A DNA stretch of 11,934 nucleotides, taken from positions 6,727-18,660 of the forward strand of contig JACPIL010000055.1 of assembly GCA_016188105.1 (NCBI GenBank), in the 5' to 3' direction. The position numbers and the translations under genes were made by a program. The first letter of the stretch is position 1; the number at the start of each line of letters is the position of its first letter. This stretch comes from Candidatus Woesearchaeota archaeon (GTDB lineage Archaea; Nanobdellota; Nanobdellia; Woesearchaeales; GW2011-AR9). Below the pieces are notes generated by a model. It saw only the letters and a program-made list of their open reading frames with translations, was not told the DNA's origin and ran no database searches. Positions 6,363-11,934 of this stretch are shown here, piece by piece.

Positions 6363-6396
6363 ATGTCTAGTGGTTGTCCAGTGGGTTGTCTAGTGG
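6363..6396. repeat. Three tandem 11-12-bp repeats, TTGTCYAGTGG
   Basis: Copies are TGTCTAGTGG (6364-6373), TTGTCCAGTGG (6374-6384) and TTGTCTAGTGG (6386-6396), with TGTC starts 11 and 12 bp apart, near one helical turn. The same core TTGTCCAGTG forms both ends of the adjacent 81-bp inverted repeat, giving five copies in 120 bp. The array starts 7 bp after the stop of the 147-aa gene. The phasing suggests an operator for cooperative binding; the alternative is nested transposon ends. Confidence 0.75.
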
Positions 6397-6403
6397 CCAG
6401 CAT

Positions 6404-6847
6404 TTAGATCCTTCTTGGTATATACCACATCTCATCAGCCAGCCAAAACTCAAGACAGGTCTTATGATCCCGAGGGTAATCAATTTCAAGACTGCACATA
6501 GTCCTATGCTGTGATCTAAATATTCCGGTCAAAGTGATGGTATCTTTAGTAATGCCCTTCAATTGAATGCCTTCTTCTCTATACTTTCTTTCCAAAGCAT
6601 TCAGATGCAAGGAATGCGGATTAATCTTTGAAGAAACAATGGTCATCTGTTCACTAAAGAGGACCATAGTAGTACCTGCGGAACGAAAATGTACTAAACC
6701 ATCAAATAATAACAATCCTTTGTAATAAGTTGTACCTTCACAACCAAGAGAAACAAGATAATCAGGCAAGTTTCCTAAAACAACCCTGTCGATAGTTCTA
6801 GGTTCGTACCCCATTCCAATTAATTTTCGCTGGACTTTCTCGTCCAT
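6404..6847 (-). CDS. Unrecognised 147-aa protein co-transcribed with RPA
   Basis: I do not recognise this family. It is soluble with no signal peptide. The first 25 residues (MDEKVQRKLIGMGYEPRTIDRVV) look helical. The rest alternates short hydrophobic strands (YYKGLLLFDGLVHFRS, TTMVLFSEQMTIVS, DTITLTGIF, CSLEIDYP) and ends in LEFWLADEMWYIPRRI, giving a beta-rich body. Two cysteines (in MCSLE and TCLEF) are too few for an obvious metal site. The ATG is 7 nt after the RPA stop, with AGGT as a modest RBS, so it should be made together with RPA. Other archaea, such as Thermococcales and haloarchaea, encode small RPA partners next to RPA. This occupies that slot but does not read as an OB fold, so a partner role is only a suggestion. 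Confidence 0.8.
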   Translation of the reverse strand: MDEKVQRKLIGMGYEPRTIDRVVLGNLPDYLVSLGCEGTTYYKGLLLFDGLVHFRSAGTTMVLFSEQMTIVSSKINPHSLHLNALERKYREEGIQLKGITKDTITLTGIFRSQHRTMCSLEIDYPRDHKTCLEFWLADEMWYIPRRI

Positions 6848-6854
6848 GAAGGAC

Positions 6855-7838
6855 CTATTTCTCTAATCTAGCAATCTCTTCTTCTGGTTTAGCTCGAGAA
6901 ACCATTTGCACATTAAACTCTAGACGAGAAAACATATCGTTCTTCTTTACCTGCCCCAGCAATTTCAACTGCTCCCCTAAAAGGTCCGCCTTGACCTCTT
7001 CAAAAGTAGTGGGGCTATCTTTATATTGAGCAACTTCTTCCTCTGTTTTGCCTAGCAAATGATTGGTTTGATTTTTCCATAAAACGCTTCTGATATTTCC
7101 GCTTCCATCATCCAAGACTAGATTCATCACATACGAAACAACCGGCTTAACTGAACCGTGTTCATTACATTGATAATTACCGCCGCTCTCTACAACCTTC
7201 TTATTGCATTGCGAACAAAGATTGAAAAAGCGTGGATCAAATATCTGTACTACGGTGCCAACTATCTCTGCGCCGCCTTCGCCATCACGTAATTCTTCTA
7301 TTTTCCGTCGTTGATAAGATGTACCTTCTCTCACCGAATGAACACTTTCCCCTTCTGGATTAACAACTATACTGCCTTGATTTCCTAAATGGACTTCTCG
7401 ATCGTTATTATTTTCCCGGGCATATCCGTCCTTGACTAGAAGAATATCGCCTTCAGAAACTTGCCGTAATGCATCTACTTGGTCATTCCAAAACACTACC
7501 CGAATAGTTCCTGTTTCATCCCCTAAAACCAAGGAGCAAACTTTTCCTGAGCGATTATCTTTCGAAAATTCTCGCACTTCAAATTTACGCACTACTTTGC
7601 CGACCGCGGTCACATTACGCATCCCGGCATAAATCTCTTTAACCTTGAGTTTTTTAGTGCTATTATTAACTAATTCCACCCCTAATTCATTGGCAATAAT
7701 GTGAGCAGCGCCTTCCTCACTGATCAGCCCTGAAAGCTCATTAATTTTCGCTTTAATTCTTTGTTCTAGCTCTTCCAGAGTAACCTTGCCTCCCGTAAGA
7801 ATTTTCTGTTTGATTTCTGCTAAAGGTATTTTGTACAT
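6855..7838 (-). CDS. rpa: Replication protein A (archaeal single-stranded DNA-binding protein), zinc-finger type
   Basis: 327 residues, similar in size to the RPA41-type large subunit of euryarchaea. The helical N-terminus (about 5-60) contains EEGAAHIIANELGV, usual in archaeal RPAs. OB fold 1 runs about 66-160 (VTAVGKVVRKFEVREF, LVLGDETGTIRVVFWND). OB fold 2 runs about 188-315 and has a zinc ribbon C208-x2-C211...C224-x2-H227 inserted, then LVLDDGSGNIRSVLWKN, the same strand pattern as in fold 1. It coats ssDNA in replication, repair and recombination. It heads an operon with the 147-aa gene and lies one short intergenic region from the radA operon, all on one strand. Confidence 0.93.
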   Translation of the reverse strand: MYKIPLAEIKQKILTGGKVTLEELEQRIKAKINELSGLISEEGAAHIIANELGVELVNNSTKKLKVKEIYAGMRNVTAVGKVVRKFEVREFSKDNRSGKVCSLVLGDETGTIRVVFWNDQVDALRQVSEGDILLVKDGYARENNNDREVHLGNQGSIVVNPEGESVHSVREGTSYQRRKIEELRDGEGGAEIVGTVVQIFDPRFFNLCSQCNKKVVESGGNYQCNEHGSVKPVVSYVMNLVLDDGSGNIRSVLWKNQTNHLLGKTEEEVAQYKDSPTTFEEVKADLLGEQLKLLGQVKKNDMFSRLEFNVQMVSRAKPEEEIARLEK

Positions 7839-7842
7839 GCAA

Positions 7843-7880
7843 CCACCCTAACAAAGAAAAGATAAAAACGGTTTATAAGT
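7843..7880 (-). promoter_or_regulatory. Promoter and RBS of the rpa operon
   Basis: ACTTATAAACC at 7880-7870 on the minus strand is a strong box A about 37 nt before the ATG at 7838. GGGTGG at 7848-7843, 4 nt before the ATG, is a partial Shine-Dalgarno match. The predicted leader is about 10-15 nt. Confidence 0.65.
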
Positions 7881-7906
7881 TTTTATGTGGTTGAGGATAC
7901 TACTGC

Positions 7907-8668
7907 CTAAGAAGTCGTAAAATCCAATCCAAACCTATACCTAACCGGCACTGTCGAACCATCCAGCCGAAGAATAGTATACTTTCCTGGACTTTCGCTG
8001 CAGAAAACCACTCTTCGGTTCTCTTCAGTGTATGAATCTGTATCACAATTTGTAAACTTCCAATGCGGCAACTTAGTATCCTCTAGACATAGCCGTAAAT
8101 CCGGTTTCCACTTGCACAGATCTACGATACTCTTAGCCTCATTCTGTAATTGAAAATAGTCATCAAAACTGTAGCCAAGATTTACTCGAAAATGAGGAAA
8201 TATAGTATGTTTAGCTTTTGGTCCTGCAAGAATTATTGCTTCCTCGCTCTTTCCCACTAATTCCTTTCCTTGATGCGAAACTGTGTACTTTTGATCCTTC
8301 CCATATTTTTTTTGAAAAAAGACATTGAAAGCTTTATCTACTTCTGCATCAACTTCCAAGAAACAAAAAGAGCCAACTTTATTCCAATAATAAACTTCAT
8401 CTATAACCCCGCAGGGTGATGATTCAGCAAATCCTCCATTATTGGCTAACAGTAAAGCAATTTCTTTACCTGCAAAGAGCGCCTCTTGATCTCTCTGGAC
8501 TAATTCTTCTTGCCCTTCCACATAAAAATTTCTAAGATAGTCAAGCTGCCATTCACCCTTGATCTGAACTCCGAGTTCTGTCTCAAAAGTTAGCCAGGCA
8601 AAAAGCCCGATAGCCGCCAGCAAGCCTAACACAATCCAATGAACTAACGCTCCTTTCTTTGATTTCAT
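7907..8668 (-). CDS. Membrane-anchored secreted protein with pilin-like N-terminus, last gene of the VWA operon
   Basis: 253 residues, family not recognised. The N-terminus MKSKKGALVHW followed by hydrophobic residues to about 27 looks like a class III (prepilin-type) signal segment. Cleavage after KKG would leave the hydrophobic helix at the mature N-terminus. There is no glutamate at +5, so a plain N-terminal anchor is equally possible. The outer part is mixed alpha/beta and has six cysteines (near 86, 100, 184, 193, 208 and 223), an even number that would suit disulfides outside the cell. The ATG overlaps the stop of the preceding gene as ATGA, the mark of coupled translation. It ends 68 bp before the rpa start, and the rpa promoter lies in that gap. 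Confidence 0.85.
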   Translation of the reverse strand: MKSKKGALVHWIVLGLLAAIGLFAWLTFETELGVQIKGEWQLDYLRNFYVEGQEELVQRDQEALFAGKEIALLLANNGGFAESSPCGVIDEVYYWNKVGSFCFLEVDAEVDKAFNVFFQKKYGKDQKYTVSHQGKELVGKSEEAIILAGPKAKHTIFPHFRVNLGYSFDDYFQLQNEAKSIVDLCKWKPDLRLCLEDTKLPHWKFTNCDTDSYTEENRRVVFCSESPGKYTILRLDGSTVPVRYRFGLDFTTS

Positions 8669-9135
8669 GTTGTCAGCACCACCGTAATTGAATCATGGCC
8701 AGCATTACCAGTAAGTAATTCCACTTCGCTCACTTTTCCTGCTCCAAAAACAACATTACTAAAAGAGAATAAAGGTTCTTTATCTAATAGATAATCTTGC
8801 GAATTATAGACGGCAATTCGCCCTTCGAGATTATTTTTTTCAAAATACTCACGCATCTTCTCCTTAAACAGCGCTTCATTATGGGCATCAACATATTGCA
8901 AGATTATATCTCGCATTTTCTGATTCTTACCATCAGAAAGCGGATAATCCAAAAGATGCAGTAGCTGAACATCATTCTCAAAATTATGCAGTTCCGTAAG
9001 CGTAATTTCAGTTTTTGTTTCCGCATCAGTATCTAAGATAACTTGAACAAAAAAGATGATAAAAAAGAGCGCTAGAGAAGTGAATAATAGGTCAAAGAAA
9101 TCATCCATCATACCTTTCTTATTTTTAATAAACAT
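8665..9135 (-). CDS. Short pilin-like membrane-anchored protein
   Basis: 156 residues from the ATG at 9135. MFIKNKKGMMDDFFDLLFTSLALFFIIFFVQVIL gives a basic KKG stretch, an acidic pair right after it and a hydrophobic helix, the layout of an archaeal type IV pilin-like (class III) signal; D in place of the usual E. The outer part is charged, without cysteines, and contains FENDVQLLHLLDYPL, then a helix and short strands to the C-terminus. A TTG at 9144, overlapping the upstream TGA, would add three residues. I prefer the ATG because AAGGA is about 9 nt before it. The family is not recognised; a structural or minor pilin role is inferred from the N-terminus and neighbours. Confidence 0.8.
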   Translation of the reverse strand: MFIKNKKGMMDDFFDLLFTSLALFFIIFFVQVILDTDAETKTEITLTELHNFENDVQLLHLLDYPLSDGKNQKMRDIILQYVDAHNEALFKEKMREYFEKNNLEGRIAVYNSQDYLLDKEPLFSFSNVVFGAGKVSEVELLTGNAGHDSITVVLTT

Positions 9136-9140
9136 TTCGA

Positions 9141-9629
9141 TCAAATCCTTGTTTGCACATGAATAACCATCCGTGTTGGTTCTAGACTATCGCCTGTTCT
9201 TACATACACTTCCTTGAATAAAGTAAAATCTACCTTATTAAAAAAATTGTTGGTTCTCAATAACTTTTTTTCGCCATCAACAATAGGAGCATAACCTTCC
9301 AATTCCAGCGCAAAATTAAAATCTTTGAATCCTCTTTCATTCTCAGTACGGTAACAGCTGTCCAATCGCTCCTGAGTAAATTTATTGACATCAATAACCC
9401 CCGGAAATACTCTGTTGGTTACTGGATCCTGATAAGTAAAACATTCCGGTGTATTCACGAACCGCAAACTTATCAATTCTGCCCGCAATTCTTCTGGTAC
9501 TTCTACCAATTGCCGCTGATAACTAGAAAATAAGAACACCAAAGCAATAACTGTAATAGTAATTAACACACCTGCAATCATCCAATAAATCTGTTTTCTG
9601 GCTAATTCAAAAACACTGTCTTCTGTCAT
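9141..9629 (-). CDS. Single-span membrane protein of the VWA operon
   Basis: 162 residues, family not recognised. One membrane helix (about 13-36, YWMIAGVLITITVIALVFLF) follows a short N-terminus with ARKQ, which would stay inside. The remaining 125 residues would be outside. Unlike its neighbours it lacks the KKG processing motif. The outer domain has two cysteines (in PECFTY and DSCYRT), a possible single disulfide, and ends in beta strands (RMVIHVQTRI). GAGGA lies 8 nt before the ATG, inside the end of the VWA gene, whose stop is 3 nt away. Coupled to both neighbours, so probably a partner in the same complex. Confidence 0.82.
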   Translation of the reverse strand: MTEDSVFELARKQIYWMIAGVLITITVIALVFLFSSYQRQLVEVPEELRAELISLRFVNTPECFTYQDPVTNRVFPGVIDVNKFTQERLDSCYRTENERGFKDFNFALELEGYAPIVDGEKKLLRTNNFFNKVDFTLFKEVYVRTGDSLEPTRMVIHVQTRI

Positions 9630-9632
9630 ATC

Positions 9633-10688
9633 TTATTCCTCTGGTAAAACGAAAACTCCTCCGTTTTCAGCAGCTAATTTTTCTAATAAATCTTTACCTT
9701 TCTCTTTTGTCTCTCGTACCGGAACTGGATCATCATCTTTTATGACGAATGTCCCAATCGTATTAATCTTAGTGCCACCGACATTTAACTCCCTAACTTT
9801 CTTTAAAAGTTCTGCCGGTTCCGTAACATCTACGCTAGGAGAACCATCAGAAAGCAAGAAGACGGTATCAACTCCTTCATACGCTAAAGCTTTCTTTAAG
9901 GCAGTGTGTAAATCAGTGCCTCCAAAAGGTTTCCAACCTTCAACAAATTTTGAAGCCTTTGTTCTGGTTTCGGGCGTAAGTTCAATAAAAGTTTTCGAAA
10001 AAACCATATTATCAGTTACAACATCGCTAAATAAAATGATCGTAAAATATTTTCCATCCGATAATTGTTGTAACATTGATTTTACCTGCCATTCTGCTAC
10101 ATCCATCTCTTGTATTACCTTCTTGTCAAGTACTACTTCTTCCGGTAAAGGCCATACTGCTGGTAATTCCATAGAACCTGATCGATCGATCACAAATACT
10201 ATTTTATCCCCAGTGATAGGAATACCATAGAAACTAGGCCCATCAGTTTCAGCAACAAATGCTGGCAGAACGTTTTCAGTTTCCTTTACCAACGCACATT
10301 CACGTAATAAAATACGCCTCTTCTCTTTCTCCAAGCAAAAAGTCTCCTTTCCTTCTACCGTCCCAAAAGAAGTATATCCTACTGGCAAGAAGAATTGTCG
10401 AGTAACAATTTGCTGCTCTCCTTCCCCCTTAATGAAAACAGTGATAGAACTTGAACTTAAAATAAAACTATATTTAGAGACATTAGCTGGGTATTGCACT
10501 GTGCCATCTCCTGGCGTTCCTACTAGAGTATCGACCATCATCTTGATATCTTCAGCAATGTTAATTTTATTTGTGGTTTCAGAACTGGCATATTTCTCTG
10601 CTATTTGCAGATACGAATAAATCACAAAAAGGACCATTAATACTTCAAAAACAATCATCAAGGTACTAGCTGCTTTCCGACCCACCAT
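9633..10688 (-). CDS. Membrane-anchored von Willebrand factor A domain protein
   Basis: 351 residues. MVGRKAASTLMIVFEVLMVLFVIYSYL is a short basic start and a hydrophobic helix with a glutamate at 15, again pilin-like. After a beta-rich linker region of about 120 residues with two cysteines (C118, C131), a VWA domain runs about 160-350. The metal-ion-dependent adhesion site looks complete: D168-R-S170-G-S172, T258 in GGTD, and D281 in LLSDGSPS. VWA domains of this kind bind ligands or partners through a divalent metal. In Tad pili, TadG combines a pseudopilin-like helix with a VWA domain, the closest architectural parallel I know. The start overlaps the upstream gene by 23 bp and has GAGGGAG just before the ATG. 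Confidence 0.9.
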   Translation of the reverse strand: MVGRKAASTLMIVFEVLMVLFVIYSYLQIAEKYASSETTNKINIAEDIKMMVDTLVGTPGDGTVQYPANVSKYSFILSSSSITVFIKGEGEQQIVTRQFFLPVGYTSFGTVEGKETFCLEKEKRRILLRECALVKETENVLPAFVAETDGPSFYGIPITGDKIVFVIDRSGSMELPAVWPLPEEVVLDKKVIQEMDVAEWQVKSMLQQLSDGKYFTIILFSDVVTDNMVFSKTFIELTPETRTKASKFVEGWKPFGGTDLHTALKKALAYEGVDTVFLLSDGSPSVDVTEPAELLKKVRELNVGGTKINTIGTFVIKDDDPVPVRETKEKGKDLLEKLAAENGGVFVLPEE

Positions 10689-11376
10689 AATCTCCCTCTA
10701 AACGCACTGTATCCTCAAATTTGCTAAAATATAAAACTGTTCTCCTCGGCAGTTCATAATAGCTAGCCGCTGCTACCGAAGCCTCATCTGTCAAATGCCT
10801 CTCAATCATGAAACCATTCGAACAGACATACGAATTTACTGCTTCCGGTTTTCCAATACTGCACGTTTCTACCTCCAGATTGAAATCAAGATCAGTGCAA
10901 ATAACTCGTTGAGGAATAACAACTATTTTGCCCATTAATCCTGTAACTGTTACATCGTCAATAGCAGTAACATCAAAATTAGCTTTCCGAATAAGACATA
11001 AACAATTTTGAGCATCGCTGCATTGCCCCGGCTTTTGTAAATGGATAGTAAAATCAGAATAATCAAACCTAGCATCGACATTTACAATGACTTCCTGCTT
11101 ATTCTGTTCAAAATAAACGATGGCAGTGGCTTCATCCATGATCAATATAATACTTTTCCGCGCTCCGAGAGGAGCATCTTTCGCAAAATCCACTAACTCC
11201 TTGACAAACTCAACATAATTATCCTTAGCCTGCTCGCTGGTTCTGAACAAAATTTTTGAAGAAAGATAACAAGCCGGAACAAAGATGATCAGGGCAAGAA
11301 TTAAAGTGGTCAGAAAACTGACCATGATCCCTTTCTTTGAAAGGCCTTTCCTTGAAAACCAAGTTAGAAATTTCAA
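10666..11376 (-). CDS. Membrane-anchored secreted protein with KKG prepilin-like signal
   Basis: 236 residues, family not recognised. MKFLTWFSRKGLSKKG is a basic leader, then IMVSFLTTLILALIIFVPACYL is the hydrophobic helix. Processing after KKG fits a class III signal peptidase site. The outer part carries six cysteines (three in CSDAQNCLC, then single ones in VICTD, ETCSIG and YVCSNG) plus one in the helix, and is mainly beta. The start is a TTG that directly follows the TAA of the previous gene; GGTGA 8 nt before it supports it. The next in-frame ATG falls inside the hydrophobic helix and would lose the signal, so TTG is preferred. The 3' end overlaps the VWA gene by 23 bp. Confidence 0.82.
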   Translation of the reverse strand: MKFLTWFSRKGLSKKGIMVSFLTTLILALIIFVPACYLSSKILFRTSEQAKDNYVEFVKELVDFAKDAPLGARKSIILIMDEATAIVYFEQNKQEVIVNVDARFDYSDFTIHLQKPGQCSDAQNCLCLIRKANFDVTAIDDVTVTGLMGKIVVIPQRVICTDLDFNLEVETCSIGKPEAVNSYVCSNGFMIERHLTDEASVAAASYYELPRRTVLYFSKFEDTVRLEGDYGGSESS

Positions 11377-11934
11377 TTAAGACTTCACCCATTCGCTCCC
11401 AGTACAAGTATAAGTTTGGCTGCCCACCGTTAAATCATTTCCTTCCTGTCCCTTGCATCCATACCAAAATCCTTCTTTACAAAGCAAGGAGCCGTATTCC
11501 GGTTTTGATTTCCAATTCCAAGAAAAAAGAATCTTAGGATCCGGCTCATCATCTATAGACTGATAACCGTTAGTTAAATCTATATCTAAATTGCTAAATT
11601 TATGCAACGAAATGGTTGTTCCTTCATCAGCTATGGCCTGACCGCAATCATCGATACCGTCATCTTCTACTGCCATAACCCAGCACCCTTTGGTGAGTGG
11701 CTGGAAATTGAAATTGTCCTCATCACAGTCATCATCTCTGGTTGGACATTCTCTTCCCACCCAATTCGCACAAGCTTGCCAAAGTATTTCGTCTCGGGGT
11801 TCTTCATCAGAAGCATCAGCAAATAATTCTATGGAACGATAATGCTTAAACTCTTCCTCGGCTTGTTCAGCATCCGCTTTTTCAGCCTTTGTTTCTGTTT
11901 TTTTCTCTTCAGGAGTTTCAACTTCCAATAAACC
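11377..11934 (-). CDS. Cysteine- and Asp-rich secreted protein, C-terminal part; 5' end beyond the window
   Basis: The frame is open to the right edge, so the true start is outside; a TTG at 11928 is possible but has no visible RBS in the window. About 186 residues are visible. They start with a highly charged Glu/Lys/Ala stretch (TPEEKKTETKAEKADAEQAEEE), probably a linker or coiled coil, then a compact domain with eight cysteines, an RDDDCDEDNFNF stretch and many aromatic residues (FSWNWKSKPEYG, GFWYGCKG). The even cysteine count suggests disulfides outside the cell, and the Asp-rich stretch could bind calcium; both are inference. It abuts the next gene (TAA then TTG), so it belongs to the same operon. 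The family is not recognised, and an N-terminal anchor is expected off the edge. Confidence 0.8.
   Translation of the reverse strand, partial: GLLEVETPEEKKTETKAEKADAEQAEEEFKHYRSIELFADASDEEPRDEILWQACANWVGRECPTRDDDCDEDNFNFQPLTKGCWVMAVEDDGIDDCGQAIADEGTTISLHKFSNLDIDLTNGYQSIDDEPDPKILFSWNWKSKPEYGSLLCKEGFWYGCKGQEGNDLTVGSQTYTCTGSEWVKS

Noticed and set aside
6363..6396. Possible CRISPR array
   Set aside because: The units are 11-12 bp and directly adjacent, without unique spacers, and there are no cas genes.
6139..6403. tRNA, SRP RNA or RNase P RNA in the noncoding stretch
   Set aside because: No T-loop GTTCRA, no 7-bp acceptor with CCA context, and none of the conserved SRP or RNase P motifs are visible; arms and spacings do not fit.
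9742..10230. Long plus-strand reading frame of 162 codons opposite the VWA gene, with similar ones at 5413-5757 opposite radA, 1311-1733 over EamA and 11602-11826 at the right end
   Set aside because: The opposing genes have clear domain motifs, and these frames give Ser/Thr/Ile-rich translations with no motif or promoter. They are shadows.

Overview
The window looks like the chromosome of an AT-rich archaeon, most likely a small-genome DPANN-type lineage (Woesearchaeota/Pacearchaeota-like). This rests on RadA rather than RecA, a zinc-finger OB-fold RPA rather than bacterial SSB, an archaeal-style ThpR and a stand-alone TRAM protein. Archaeal TATA boxes precede most transcription units, some so close to the start codon that leaderless mRNAs are likely. 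Several membrane proteins carry class III (prepilin-like) KKG signal segments. The lineage call is inference; no rRNA or other phylogenetic marker is present.

Layout. 1-1198 (minus): N-terminal half of phosphoenolpyruvate synthase, running off the left edge. 1306-1740 (plus): a half-size EamA transporter, whose stop interlocks with the stop of the convergent thpR. 1737-2605 (minus): a two-gene RNA unit, TRAM protein then ThpR. 2680-3717 (minus): a P-loop kinase-like domain fused to a dCMP deaminase, divergent from 3820-4869 (plus), an extended SDR dehydrogenase/epimerase. 4893-6138 (minus): a small conserved protein and radA as one operon. 6139-6403: a noncoding stretch with a structured leader, a TATA box, an 81-bp inverted-repeat element and three tandem 11-12-bp repeats. 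6404-7838 (minus): RPA followed by an unrecognised 147-aa protein. 7907-11934 (minus): a tightly packed run of six genes for N-terminally anchored or secreted proteins, one with a von Willebrand A domain, the first entering from the right edge.

How the genes fit together. The middle third is a recombination/replication block: RPA would coat ssDNA, RadA would do strand exchange, and the 92-aa and 147-aa co-operonic proteins are candidate accessory factors. The repeat cluster sits directly upstream of the radA-operon promoter, where an operator would be expected. The right third is best read as a secreted complex built from pilin-like anchored subunits plus a VWA adhesion/assembly subunit. It resembles the minor pseudopilin sets of type IV pili and Tad systems in layout, but I recognise no family in it except VWA. 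It is the best candidate for an undescribed system here. The left third is ordinary metabolism and RNA processing.
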